Below, in pieces: positions 52,779-62,700 of a stretch of DNA of 64,000 nucleotides. The translations under genes were made by a program, and so were the position numbers. Position 1 is the first letter of the stretch, and the number at the start of each line of letters is the position of its first letter. Source of the DNA: CAYQPF01 sp964419225. Its GTDB lineage: Bacteria > Cloacimonadota > Cloacimonadia > Cloacimonadales > CAYQPF01. A model generated the notes under the pieces. It was not told the origin of the DNA. It saw only the letters and a list, made by a program, of their open reading frames with translations, and did not search any database. The stretch lies in NCBI GenBank assembly GCA_964419225.1, contig CAYQPF010000004.1:1-64000 (forward strand), given 5' to 3'.

Positions 52779-53098
52779 TATTTACCTCAGTTTCAATTTT
52801 TTCACATTTTAAGAAGCAGGTAATAAAGTGCAAGAAAAAAATGAAAAGTCATAAAATCAGGTTACATTGGGTTGAAGTTTAAAATTATGGATATTTTCCA
52901 AAATGGTGTTTATTAAAAAAAAAACTTGAGGATGAAAATTGTAAAGTAATACTATTAATGCGTTTGAACGATTATGAGAGAAAATATAAAGTTCATTTGG
53001 GATAATTTCTAAAAAAAAATGTATTAAAAACTTGACACAATAATAATAATTAATATATTTTTGTTTAATGATATTTAAAACCTAAATTGGAGGGAAAA
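52779..53098. other. Divergent intergenic region with OmpA-gene promoter
   Basis: AT-rich, no repeats recognised apart from homopolymer A runs. Contains the promoter-like pair at 53032-53059. Confidence 0.55.
53032..53059 (+). promoter_or_regulatory. Sigma-70-like promoter of the OmpA-family gene
   Basis: TTGACA at 53032-53037 and TATATT at 53054-53059, separated by 16 bases of AT-rich DNA; 40 bases before the start codon. Confidence 0.55.
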
Positions 53099-54517
53099 AT
53101 GATGAAAAAAACATCAAGGGTGGTATTATTCATAGTAATATTGCTCTCTATTTTTGTAACAGCAAATGCATTGAAAACAACTGCAACGGTTAAGGGCGGC
53201 TTAACGTACTATAATGGGGATATACAAAAAAACGTCTGGCCATTTTTTGCTGTCGGTGGTCAATATGAAGTTTGGTACACTAATCCTTACATATCAATGA
53301 GTATGGGAATTCATCCTACAGTGACTTATACTATGGCAGGACCATCCGCTAGGGATAACTTCAAAACAGCTGTATGGGGGCTTGATGGTTTAGTCAGAAT
53401 CAAACCCGAATTTATATATCTTCCTATAGACAAATGGTTTCCTAAAAACATATTCCATGTGAAGAGAATATATGGATTTGGTCAGGTTGGTTATGGAATG
53501 AGCTGGTTTAATCCTTCTACCCGTGACAATGAAGATATTATTGGTACTAATGGCAAGAATTATTCTAAGATGACTACTGCCACACAGATTCCAATGATCA
53601 TGGGTATCATGTATTATACAGATCAGCCGTTTAATGTGGAGATGTCGCTCGGTTGGGAAGTAATGGATACAGATCTTATTGATGGCAGACCATCAGGTAA
53701 GAATGATGACACATATTATACTGCTTATACAGGTCTTTCCTGGAATTTTGATACAAAGAAAGATACAGATGGTGACGGTATAATTGATAAGAAAGACAAA
53801 GATAAACTTCATCCTGAAGATCTTGACGGTTTCCAGGATACAGACGGTATTCCTGATTATGATAATGATAATGATGGTATTCCAGATACAAAAGATAAAA
53901 CTCCAGGTTCAGATGAAACTGTAGCGAAGAATGTTAATACTAAAGAAACTTATAACGGGTTCCAGGATAATGATGGTACACCGGATGTAGTACCTGTACC
54001 AGAAAAGAAACCTGAGCCAGTAGTAGAACAACCGAAGTCAGAACCTGTGGTTGAACAACCTAAACCTGTTGTTGTGGTTGAACCTCCTAAACCTGTAGTT
54101 GAAGAACCAAAACCAGCTCCAGTTGTTGAAGAGCCAAAACCAGTTGTTAAGGAAACACCTAAAGTAGAATTCAAGAAAGAGACTCCTCTTGTACTTGATG
54201 GTATCACTTTCAAATCAGGAAGTAATACAATAGATCCTGAATCATATGAAGTATTAGATATGGTTGCAGCTTCTTTGGTTGAAAACAAAGATGTGAAGAT
54301 AGAAATTCAGGGTCATACAGACAGTGTTGGTAATCCACAACTCAACAAGAAACTTTCTCAAAGCAGAGCTAATGCTGTTAAAGCATATCTTGTCAAGAAA
54401 GGTGTTGAGGCTAAGAACCTTGTTGCCAAGGGATATGGTTCCTCCAAGCCAGTCGCTTCCAATAAGACTAAAGATGGTCAAGCTAAGAACAGAAGAATTC
54501 AATTCGTGAAAATTTAA
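53099..54517 (+). CDS. OmpA-family outer membrane protein with TSP3 repeats
   Basis: A 472-residue envelope protein. Signal peptide VVLFIVILLSIFVTANA; residues about 25-225 form an alternating, aromatic-rich beta-barrel-like domain (GGLTYYNGDIQKNVWPFFAV, YTAYTGLSWNF). Calcium-binding thrombospondin-3-type repeats follow (DTDGDGIIDKKDKD, DTDGIPDYDNDNDGIPD), then a Pro-rich linker of VVEQPKPVV-like units. The OmpA peptidoglycan-binding domain occupies about 365-472 (IQGHTDSVGNPQLNKKLSQS, SRANAVKAYL, NRRIQF) with the conserved Asp and Arg. It anchors the outer membrane to peptidoglycan. The ATG follows GGAGGGAAAA. Strong promoter and terminator suggest high expression. Confidence 0.9.
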   Translation: MMKKTSRVVLFIVILLSIFVTANALKTTATVKGGLTYYNGDIQKNVWPFFAVGGQYEVWYTNPYISMSMGIHPTVTYTMAGPSARDNFKTAVWGLDGLVRIKPEFIYLPIDKWFPKNIFHVKRIYGFGQVGYGMSWFNPSTRDNEDIIGTNGKNYSKMTTATQIPMIMGIMYYTDQPFNVEMSLGWEVMDTDLIDGRPSGKNDDTYYTAYTGLSWNFDTKKDTDGDGIIDKKDKDKLHPEDLDGFQDTDGIPDYDNDNDGIPDTKDKTPGSDETVAKNVNTKETYNGFQDNDGTPDVVPVPEKKPEPVVEQPKSEPVVEQPKPVVVVEPPKPVVEEPKPAPVVEEPKPVVKETPKVEFKKETPLVLDGITFKSGSNTIDPESYEVLDMVAASLVENKDVKIEIQGHTDSVGNPQLNKKLSQSRANAVKAYLVKKGVEAKNLVAKGYGSSKPVASNKTKDGQAKNRRIQFVKI

Positions 54518-54533
54518 CAAATAAGTTCAAAGA

Positions 54534-54563
54534 AGGGAGCTGGAAACAGCTCCTTTTTTTTTT
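54534..54563 (+). terminator. Intrinsic terminator of the OmpA-family gene
   Basis: GGAGCTG gaaa CAGCTCC followed by ten T; 17 bases after the stop codon. Confidence 0.9.
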
Positions 54564-54638
54564 GAAAAAAAGTTATAGACAAAAAGCCATACAAATACAT
54601 TTTTACTTCTAAATAGGAAAAAGGAGGTAGATAAGCGT

Positions 54639-54725
54639 ATGAAAGATGGCTCGGAACCTGACTGTATTTATAAAAGCAATCAACATGAATTGGTTTTATT
54701 AATACGGTTTGTCAAACCCGATTAA
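54639..54725 (+). CDS. Possible 28-residue leader peptide upstream of corA
   Basis: AAAGGAGGTAGATAAGCGT precedes an ATG opening a 28-codon frame (MKDGSEPDCIYKS, then NQHELVLLIRFVKPD) that stops 65 bases before the corA start. The ribosome binding site is among the best in the region, although the spacing is long. It could be a regulatory upstream frame for the magnesium transporter or a chance frame. No homology recognised. Confidence 0.3.
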   Translation: MKDGSEPDCIYKSNQHELVLLIRFVKPD

Positions 54726-54789
54726 TGCCGAAGGAAGATTGCTGAATATAGTTGGTCTTGCTCATTCGCTTTTCTATTGGGGAGAGAAT

Positions 54790-55737
54790 ATGATACAAAT
54801 CTTCAGAGCAGGAAATAACTCAATCGTAGAAACAAAGAATCCTGAAAACGACAGCTGGGTAAACATTTATGATCCCACTGCCTTAGATATGCTCAGAATG
54901 GAAGAGTTTGCTCATACATATGACATTCCTTTCGATTTTTTTACAGATCCTCTCGATATTGATGAAAGAGCACGATATGATTATGATGAAAATGTTTATT
55001 TTATGACCATACGTTTACCTGTCTATGATGAAAATAACCCTGATATTCCTTTTAGTACTATGCCGTTAGGTGTTATTTACCATAAAGATGTTATCTTTAC
55101 AATCTCAACAAAACGTAACAAAATTATAGAGGATTTCATACGAGGAAAAGAAAAATTTCTACCTTTCGGTGAGAAGAGGATTCTCTTTGTTTTAAGAATA
55201 TTTCTGAAAACAGTTCTTCTATATCTGAATGATCTGAAGGAAATAAATCGGAGAACAGATATTATTGAAAAAGATTTACACACTTCCATCAAGAACAAAG
55301 AGCTTATTAAACTGCTGAATCTGGAGAAAAGTCTTGTGTTCTTTACAACTTCAATCAAATCAAATGAGATCATGATGGAACGGCTTCTTAGGTCACGTTT
55401 GATGAATAATGAAGATAACCGGGACAGTCTTGAAGATATAATTATTGATAACAAACAGGCATTGGAAATGTCCAAGATCAGTAGTGATATTCTCAGTGGG
55501 ATGATGGATGCTTTTGCTTCTGTTATCTCAAATAATTTAAATGTAATCATGAAATTTTTGACATCATTATCAATTATTATGATGATCCCAACTGTAATTT
55601 CAAGCCTCTTCGGAATGAATGTACATGTGCCTTTTGCTCAGTCTCCCTGGGGTTTCTATTATGTTTTGATCATTAGTTTTGTTTTGGCAATAATTGTTGC
55701 TTTTCTTTTGTTTAAAAAAAGATTTTTGAAAATATAA
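54790..55737 (+). CDS. corA: CorA-type divalent cation transporter
   Basis: A 315-residue CorA-family protein. The long N-terminal cytoplasmic domain ends in the stalk helix (about 130-255). TM1 about 257-277 ends in the signature FGMNVHVPF (GMN motif), and TM2 about 288-310 is followed by a basic tail (FKKRFLKI). It forms a pentameric Mg2+/Co2+ channel in the inner membrane. The ATG at 54790 is chosen because GGGGAGAGA lies just upstream; in-frame extension to a TTG at 54709 lacks a site. hutI follows after nine bases, so they form an operon, an unusual pairing. No known M-box magnesium riboswitch is visible upstream. Confidence 0.88.
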   Translation: MIQIFRAGNNSIVETKNPENDSWVNIYDPTALDMLRMEEFAHTYDIPFDFFTDPLDIDERARYDYDENVYFMTIRLPVYDENNPDIPFSTMPLGVIYHKDVIFTISTKRNKIIEDFIRGKEKFLPFGEKRILFVLRIFLKTVLLYLNDLKEINRRTDIIEKDLHTSIKNKELIKLLNLEKSLVFFTTSIKSNEIMMERLLRSRLMNNEDNRDSLEDIIIDNKQALEMSKISSDILSGMMDAFASVISNNLNVIMKFLTSLSIIMMIPTVISSLFGMNVHVPFAQSPWGFYYVLIISFVLAIIVAFLLFKKRFLKI

Positions 55738-55746
55738 AGGATTATT

Positions 55747-56991
55747 ATGAAAATTGATCTTATAATAAAAAATGCTAAACAGGTATTAACTTTGGCAGGA
55801 TCACCAGAACCTCGCAAAGGCAAAGAAATGGATGATCTGGCTATTCTAACAGGCGTATCAATTGCTATCCATGAAGGCAAAATATTGGCCTTGGACAGTT
55901 TTGAAAAGTTGTCTGGACAATATGAACCACAACAAATCATTGAGGCAGAAAGTAAAGTTGTCATGCCGGGGTTTGTAGATCCGCACACTCATCCGGTATT
56001 TGTACATACCCGGGAAAACGAGTTTGAGATGAGGATCAAAGGGAAAACATATGTAGAGATATCACAGAGTGGGGGTGGGATCAGATCCTCCATAAAAGCA
56101 GTCAGAGATGCATCTGAAGATGAACTTTATGACCTTGCTTTCCAAAGAATCTCCAAAATGATTCCATTGGGTACCACAACATTGGAAGCAAAGAGCGGTT
56201 ACGGACTCTCCACCGAGAGTGAGATCAAAATGCTCAGAGTCATAAAAAGATTACAAGAAAAGTTACCTATTGAAATAGTGCCAACTTTTATGGGTGCACA
56301 TGAATTTCCTCTTGAATATAAAGATAATAAAGCAGAATATATAAGAATTCTCACAGAAGAGATGCTGCCTGAGATTGCCAGATTAAATTTGGCCGAGTAT
56401 AATGATATCTTTACGGAGGATCATGTATATAACATTTCTCAATCCCGTGAAGTGATGCGGAGAGCAAAAGATCTTGGCTTTAAATTAAGAATGCATGCTG
56501 ATGAGCTTCAGGCAATTGGCGGAGCTGAGTTAGCCGGAGAGTTGAAGGTCGTATCAGCAGATCATCTGGGTGCAGCTTCCGATGCAGGTATTAAAGCAAT
56601 GGTCGAGAACGGAGTCATTGCGACACTTTTACCGGGGACAATATTCAGCTTGGGTCTTAAGTCTTATGCCAGAGCGAGAGATATGATCAATGCAGGTTTA
56701 CCTGTTGCCCTTGCTACTGATTACAATCCGGGTTCGTGTAACTGTGATAGTATGCAGTTTATCATTACACTTGCTACCTTACAGATGAAAATGACTGTAG
56801 CAGAAGCAATCACTGCTTCTACGATTAATGCTGCACATGCTTTAAACAGAGGGCATTATCTGGGTTCTCTTGAACCTGGAAAACAAGCAGATATCCTGAT
56901 ACTGGATATCCCTGATTATCATTTCCTGCCCTATCATTTTGGCTCAAATTCGGTGGAAACAGTTATTAAAAAGGGGAAAGTGATTAGTTAA
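55747..56991 (+). CDS. hutI: Imidazolonepropionase
   Basis: A 414-residue amidohydrolase of the HutI family. VMPGFVDPHTHPVFVHTREN carries the first metal His pair and the family-typical HTR motif; LEAKSGYGLSTESE, TFMGAHEFP, LRMHADELQ, SADHLGAAS and LATDYNPGSCNCDSM complete the metal and substrate residues. It opens imidazolonepropionate to formiminoglutamate in histidine breakdown. Other hut genes are not in the window. The ATG follows AAAGGATTATT, nine bases after corA. A heptad array starts at the base after its stop codon. Confidence 0.93.
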   Translation: MKIDLIIKNAKQVLTLAGSPEPRKGKEMDDLAILTGVSIAIHEGKILALDSFEKLSGQYEPQQIIEAESKVVMPGFVDPHTHPVFVHTRENEFEMRIKGKTYVEISQSGGGIRSSIKAVRDASEDELYDLAFQRISKMIPLGTTTLEAKSGYGLSTESEIKMLRVIKRLQEKLPIEIVPTFMGAHEFPLEYKDNKAEYIRILTEEMLPEIARLNLAEYNDIFTEDHVYNISQSREVMRRAKDLGFKLRMHADELQAIGGAELAGELKVVSADHLGAASDAGIKAMVENGVIATLLPGTIFSLGLKSYARARDMINAGLPVALATDYNPGSCNCDSMQFIITLATLQMKMTVAEAITASTINAAHALNRGHYLGSLEPGKQADILILDIPDYHFLPYHFGSNSVETVIKKGKVIS

Positions 56992-57082
56992 TAGTCATGA
57001 GTCCATAGTCATGAGTAAGTAGTTAATGGTTAGTGGTAAATGGTAAACAGTGAGTAGTAAATAGTAAGTTGTTAATGGTAAA
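56992..57082. repeat. Thirteen-unit heptad array starting at the hutI stop codon
   Basis: Thirteen 7-bp units without a slip (TAGTCAT, GAGTCCA, TAGTCAT, GAGTAAG, TAGTTAA and so on to TGGTAAA), consensus T(A/G)GTNAN. It is the longest such array in the window and begins at the first base after the TAA. Confidence 0.85.
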
Positions 57083-57107
57083 ATAAAAAGGTGCCTGATG
57101 GCACCTT
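57082..57107 (-). terminator. Intrinsic terminator of asnS
   Basis: AAAGGTGCC / GGCACCTTT with a four-base loop followed on the minus strand by TTTTTATTTT; 20 bases after the asnS stop. Confidence 0.85.
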
Positions 57108-57126
57108 TAAAATAATCTTTAATCCT

Positions 57127-58422
57127 TTATGGATAGATTCTGTGAATTTGTCTGGGGAAGGGGATGCATTCTCTGATATGATGTACACCGGACATCCAGG
57201 CGACAAGTCTTTCCAGACCGATACCGAAACCACTGTGAGGAACAGAACCATACTTTCTGAGATCCAAATACCATTCATAAGCATCCATGGGCATGTTTTC
57301 ATGTTCCATCCTGGATTTTAGTAATTCATAATCATCTTCTCTTTGAGAACCACCGATGATTTCACCAAAGCCTTCCGGAGCCAGAAGATCAGCACCGAGA
57401 ACTACTTCAGGATTTTCGGGGTCTCTTTTCATATAGAAAGCCTTAATATTTTTGGGCCATTTTTCAATGAATACGGCAACATTAGAGTTTTCGGTTAGGA
57501 CAACTTCTTCCTGAGCACCGAAATCATCTTCATAACCAATATCAAACCCTTTACTCTTTAGCAGATCGATTGCTTCACGATGCGTCATTCTTTTAAAAGG
57601 TGCATCTGCTTTCTTTAACTGTTCGATATCTCTTTCCAAAATGGTTAATTCTTCCATATTCTTTTCCAGAACAGAATTGATCACAAACCTGACCAATCCT
57701 TCCTGAATATCCATATTTTCCTGATGCTCAACAAAAGCTGCTTCGGCATCCATCATCCAGAACTCGGTTAGATGCTTTCTTGTTTTGGATTTTTCTGCTC
57801 TGAAGACAGGGCCGAAATCATATACTCTTCCGAGACTCATGATAGCAGGTTCGAGATATAATTGACCTGACTGGGATAAATAAGCTTTACCCTGGTCGAA
57901 GTATTCTAATTCAAATAAAGTTGTTGTGCCTTCACAGGCATTGGGAGTTAAAATAGGAGAGTCGAAACGGTAGAAATTATTATTGTTGAGATATTCGCAG
58001 ACAGCGAAGTAAACAGTATGGCGGATTTTCATTAAAGCATTTTGCTTGGAAGATCTTAGCCAGAGATGTCTATTGGCGAGAAGAAAATCCGGGCCGTGTT
58101 CTTTTTTACCCAGGGGGTATTCTTCAGCAATCTGGATAATGTTAATTTTAGTAATACTTAGTTCGTACTTTCCTTCCTGTTTTTCATGTTTTTTAGGAAC
58201 ACCGCAAATTTCCAGAGATGATTCGAGAGTGAGTCTTTTTGCCTGTTCGAAAAGTTCTTCGCCCAGGTCTGGCTTAAAAGCCACGGTTTGCAGATCACCG
58301 CTTCCGTCTCTGAAGATAATGAACAGGAGTTTACCACTGGAGCGGATATTCCGGACCCAGCCCTGTAATTTTATTTCTTCCCCTAAATGTTGGGAGATGT
58401 CAATAACACGTATCGTTTTCAT
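57127..58422 (-). CDS. asnS: Asparaginyl-tRNA synthetase
   Basis: A 431-residue class IIb synthetase. OB-fold anticodon-binding domain about 15-100 (IKLQGWVRNIRSSGKLLFII), then the catalytic domain: motif 2 FGPVFRAEKSKTRKHLTEFW and motif 3 HSGFGIGLERLVAWM. HLTEFWMMDAE points to AsnRS rather than AspRS. It charges tRNA-Asn with asparagine in the cytoplasm. The ATG follows AAGGTGGACTAATATA. It begins four bases after the Gfo/Idh/MocA gene and shares its transcript; a strong terminator follows. Confidence 0.93.
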   Translation of the reverse strand: MKTIRVIDISQHLGEEIKLQGWVRNIRSSGKLLFIIFRDGSGDLQTVAFKPDLGEELFEQAKRLTLESSLEICGVPKKHEKQEGKYELSITKINIIQIAEEYPLGKKEHGPDFLLANRHLWLRSSKQNALMKIRHTVYFAVCEYLNNNNFYRFDSPILTPNACEGTTTLFELEYFDQGKAYLSQSGQLYLEPAIMSLGRVYDFGPVFRAEKSKTRKHLTEFWMMDAEAAFVEHQENMDIQEGLVRFVINSVLEKNMEELTILERDIEQLKKADAPFKRMTHREAIDLLKSKGFDIGYEDDFGAQEEVVLTENSNVAVFIEKWPKNIKAFYMKRDPENPEVVLGADLLAPEGFGEIIGGSQREDDYELLKSRMEHENMPMDAYEWYLDLRKYGSVPHSGFGIGLERLVAWMSGVHHIRECIPFPRQIHRIYP

Positions 58423-58426
58423 TATA

Positions 58427-59410
58427 TTAGTCCACCTTTTTAAAATTAATGCATTTCATGATTTCCATGGCAACTTTCAGAGCTCGAGTCCCAGCTTCTC
58501 CATCAACCACAGGTTTTTTCCCTTCTAAAATACAGTTAACAAAAGATTCCAACTCGAGAGTTAAAGCATCTTTTGCACTATCTTCGGCAAGAATTTCTTT
58601 CATATCAACCAGATCTTCTGCTTTAAATGTAGCATTACCCAGAAGAATTTCCGGTAAGATTCTTTTTAAATCAGCTGATTTCTTTAAAATATTAACTTTT
58701 TTATTTTGAAAATCCATGGAAATGTAGGCATCTTTTTGGAAAAATCTCAGTTTTCTTTCTCTTTTCATAGAAACTCTACTCGCCGTAACATTTGCAATGG
58801 CACCATTTTCGAATTCCAGTCTGGCATTGGCTATATCAATGCTGGGGGTTAAAATGCTGACTCCGCTAGCCCGGATATCTTTAAGGTTACTTTTCACAAA
58901 GGACAGGATTAGATCTATATCATGGATCATCAGATCAAGAACCACAGGGACATCACTACCCCTGGGATTGAAAGGAGCTAGTCTGTGAGATTCGATAAAC
59001 ATAGGATCTTTTATCTCATCTACAACATTTAACACAACCGGATTAAATCTTTCAATATGTCCAACCTGAATCAGCAAATTCTTGGCTTTTGCAATTTCCA
59101 GGAGCTCATTCGCCTGCTCAAGTTCAGATGTAATAGGTTTTTCCAGAAAGACATGTTTACCTTTAAGAAGAGCAATTTTAGCTAAGTCATAGTGGTATAT
59201 TGTGGTTGCTGCGATATCAATAGCATCAATATTATCGAGCAAATCTTCATATTTATCATAAGCAGTTACTTCATATTTTTGAGATATTTCTTTAGCTCTT
59301 TCCGGATTCTTGTCATGAATCCCGGCTAAGATACAATTAGGCATTTCTTTGAATACTCTGGCATGATGCTGCCCCAAGTGCCCTACTCCTACTACTCCGA
59401 CTCTTATCAT
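58427..59410 (-). CDS. Gfo/Idh/MocA family oxidoreductase
   Basis: A 327-residue NAD(P)-dependent sugar or sugar-nucleotide dehydrogenase. Rossmann start RVGVVGVGHLGQHHARVF, catalytic Lys in HVFLEKPITSE, and C-terminal domain His in LDLMIHDIDLIL. VGHIERFNPV and HRLAPFNPRGSDV are hallmarks of a subgroup often located with lipid A genes, including UDP-GlcNAc 3-dehydrogenase (GnnA); no lpx gene is nearby here, so that role is a suggestion. The ATG at 59410 is preferred: GGAG lies six bases upstream, and the TTG at 59416 lies within that region. First gene of a two-gene operon with asnS. Confidence 0.85.
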   Translation of the reverse strand: MIRVGVVGVGHLGQHHARVFKEMPNCILAGIHDKNPERAKEISQKYEVTAYDKYEDLLDNIDAIDIAATTIYHYDLAKIALLKGKHVFLEKPITSELEQANELLEIAKAKNLLIQVGHIERFNPVVLNVVDEIKDPMFIESHRLAPFNPRGSDVPVVLDLMIHDIDLILSFVKSNLKDIRASGVSILTPSIDIANARLEFENGAIANVTASRVSMKRERKLRFFQKDAYISMDFQNKKVNILKKSADLKRILPEILLGNATFKAEDLVDMKEILAEDSAKDALTLELESFVNCILEGKKPVVDGEAGTRALKVAMEIMKCINFKKVD

Positions 59411-59565
59411 GGTCAACTCCTTGAAGATATTGCATATTTTGAATTAACCCTAGTTAAATCAAACCTATCTTAATCTAATCTTTTTCAAAATTCTGCATAT
59501 TTGTCAAGAAAAAGTATGTTAACCAGGCTGAGATCATCTTTGAACACCAAGGAAGAAGAGGGGTA

Positions 59566-59655
59566 TGTGTTAGTCTTGAGTGAATAGTTATAAGTCATGA
59601 GTTGGGTGATGAAAAAAGAAAATTGTTGAAACCCGCAGGCAAATACTAAGGTGCC
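59566..59655 (+). repeat. Composite repeat: TAGTNNN heptads plus TTGTTGAAACC core (copy 4)
   Basis: TAGTCTT, GAGTGAA, TAGTTAT, AAGTCAT, GAGTTGG heptads, a purine-rich spacer, TTGTTGAAACCCGCAGGCAA at 59623-59642, then ATACTAAGG. Confidence 0.7.
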
Positions 59656-59729
59656 AGTAGTCAGGAGTTGGGGAGAGAAGAGAAAGGTTTGAGGATTTAG
59701 CAAAGCTGGCAAAATATTTGAGTTAAACG

Positions 59730-59759
59730 TTGACAATGGGAATATAAATTGCTTATATT
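59730..59759 (+). promoter_or_regulatory. Sigma-70-like promoter of the choice-of-anchor protein gene
   Basis: TTGACA at 59730-59735 and TATATT at 59754-59759 (18-base spacer; TTATAT one base earlier gives 17). The start codon is 33 bases downstream. Confidence 0.5.
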
Positions 59760-59791
59760 ATAAATAAGGAAAAGTGTATTATGGGGAAGAT

Positions 59792-62700
59792 ATGAAAAAA
59801 GTGTATATGTTTATTTTTTTGAGTGTTATTACTTTCTCTCTTTGGGGACAGTTAGGGACTACATCTTTTACATCGAGTATTTCTGAATTTGAGGAGATCA
59901 CCGGAACGGTACTTGGAACTCAAAACAATGATGAGCAGTGTTTTAACAACAATGTAAACGGCACAAACATGAGTGGTACCGGAGTTGGATTTCCCATTGC
60001 ATTTCCTTTTGTATTTAATGGTACAGAATACAGCAGTTTTGCTGTTCATACCAATGGCTGGATTGTGTTGGGTAATGGGACATTTACAATAGGCGGGAAT
60101 AATGGCGGATCAACCCCGATATCAAATTCCTCGATTACAGGATTCAGTAATGTGATCTGTGTTTTAGGAATGGATCTACGAGCAAGAACAGGTTCATCCC
60201 TCTCTTATCAGACCATTGGAGAGACTCCCAATAGGACCCTTGTCGTGCAATGGTTGGACTACAGATATACAAGTTCATCCTCAGAGCATTACAATTTCCA
60301 GATTAGACTGCACGAAACAACGAATGTAATCGAATATGTTTATGGTAATTTTACAATGAGTAATTTCTCCCGTTTTCCACAAGTGGGAATTAGAGCAGTC
60401 AGTAACTCGGACTATTACAACAGGGAAACAACAGATGACTGGACCAATACAACTCAAGGAAATTCGAATACCGATTACTGTAGAATTAGATCAAGTGTAA
60501 CACTTCCATCAGGCTTATCATTCAAATTTTTCCAATACGATCCCAACACTGTACCATTACCTGCAAATTGTGTCAGTCCTGCCGATAATTCTGAATCAAT
60601 AGCAATAGGCACAAATCTGCAATGGAGTCAGGGATCGACAAACACAGTGGGATATATATTGAGTTTGGGAACGAATAATCCTCCCACAAATATTATAAAT
60701 GAGTTGAATGTAGGTTTAACAACCAATTATAATATTCCAGATAATTTACAGTATGACACACAGTATTTTTGGAAGGTAACCCCCTATAATACTTATGGCA
60801 ACACAGAATCTGAAGTGTGGACATTTCATACAACTATGAATGCAAATCAAACGACATTTCCTTATAATGAGGGGTTTGAGGGATCATTTCCTCCAGCCTA
60901 TTGGTATATGGGCGAGAGTACTACAGGCTCTTTAACACAAGTTTCAACCGGAGTTTTACCTTTATGTAATCCGCATCGTGGGAATTACATGGTCATGCTG
61001 AATGCCCATGATATAGATGCCGGAGAGTATGCTTACATAGTGACAAGGCCGATCGTTCTGGAAGATGGGCATTACAAAGCCGGATTCTGGATGTATCGTG
61101 ACAATGGAGATGTAACAGCTCCTGATTTTGTGGAGTTGAGTATAAGTGAGACGGTTGACTTTACTGAATACACGACTATAGGCAGGATATATCGTTCCAA
61201 TATTCTTGAGCCGGCTGAGAATTCTTCAAATGCCTGGCATCAGTACAGTTTTGATGTTCCTGAAGAGTTAGCTAACAGTACACAATATTTTTCACTTTAT
61301 TTATATTGTGCAAATGGCAACAATATGTATATAGACGATTTCTTTGTGAAAGAAGTACCTTTACAGGCAAGTCTGGTAGCAAATCCCACCAATCTGGACT
61401 TTGGACAGGTGCAGATCAACACCAATACGCCCCAGCAAACTATTACAGTGACCAACAACAGTGAAGTGACAATTCATAATTTGAGTTTAACTTATAACAA
61501 TCCACAGTATTTTTCGATTGTCGTCTCACCTATACATTTTGATTCATTAACGACAGGAGAACAGATTCAATTTCATATTTCTTATCAACCGGGTGCAATA
61601 GGTTATCATACAGGTGAAATTGTAGTTACAGGACCTGAACTTGCCAATACTTTGACTTTAACATTTCAGGGTGAGTGCATTAGTTCGATGCTTTATCCAC
61701 CTTATTTGAACACATTTGAAACAGGATATCCTGAGAGTTATTGGCGAATGGGGTATGGGGATTTGCAGGAAAACAGTGCCATTTATATAGACACAACGGC
61801 AGTGTATTGGAATACGGGATATTATCAGAATGATATGGAGAATGCTAATTTGTGTCTGAAAACAAATATTATTGGAAATTTTACGAGGAGTTGGTTAATC
61901 ACACCACCTGTAATGTATAGTGGTCAAAATAGTTATTCTTTGGAATTCGATCTGTCTGTTACTCAAGCGGGCACTAGTATTCCCGCAGCCTTTTCCAGCG
62001 ATGATAAATTAAAAATTCTGACGAATGACAATCATTGGAATTTATGGAATTCTGCTTATATAATTTCGGAAATCACATCTCCTGATTCAAGCGTGATAGA
62101 CAATATGCGTGTTGTAGTTAATCTTGATGGTGATTTTGGCAGCAGATATATTGCTTTCTATTTGGAATCGACGATGAATAATGGGAACTTAGATGTGTTT
62201 ATCGACAATTTCGCTATTACCTATCATTTACTTGAACCACAGAATTTAACGGCACAGATCCAGAATTTCAATGATATTATTCTCAACTGGACTGCCCCGG
62301 CAGAAACCAGGAATACCTGGGAAAAGCAGGAAACCAGCTTAAATGTAAAAACTACCCAAAACAATGGGCAAACCAGAGATTTGCTGGGCTATAAAATATA
62401 TCGCAATTTAGCCTGTATAGCCACATTGAATCAGATAGATCAACTTACTTATACCGATCAGGTGGAGACAGGGCATAATTATGAATACACAGTGACAGCA
62501 GTATATACGAATGGTGAATCACGCCCGACAGATAAAGTTATGGTCAATGTTCCCAATCCCAATTATGCAGTATTGTTTAATCAGGATTTTGAGAGTTCTG
62601 CTAATTTTTCAGCCAATATAGCCAATTGGAGAAATCTGGATTTGGATGGTACTGCCACATATTCGATTCCAAATGTAGTATTCCCAGGTAATGGGGCACC

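Larger units (their letters stand above)
59411..59791. other. Divergent intergenic region with composite repeat and promoter
   Basis: Composite heptad/core repeat (59566-59655), a promoter-like pair (59730-59759) for the secreted protein gene, and otherwise AT-rich DNA. Confidence 0.6.

Noticed and set aside
53761..53900. CRISPR-like or tandem DNA repeat in the OmpA gene
   Set aside because: The repetition is protein-level (calcium-binding TSP3 units and Pro-rich linker), not a spaced direct-repeat array. No CRISPR array was seen in the window.
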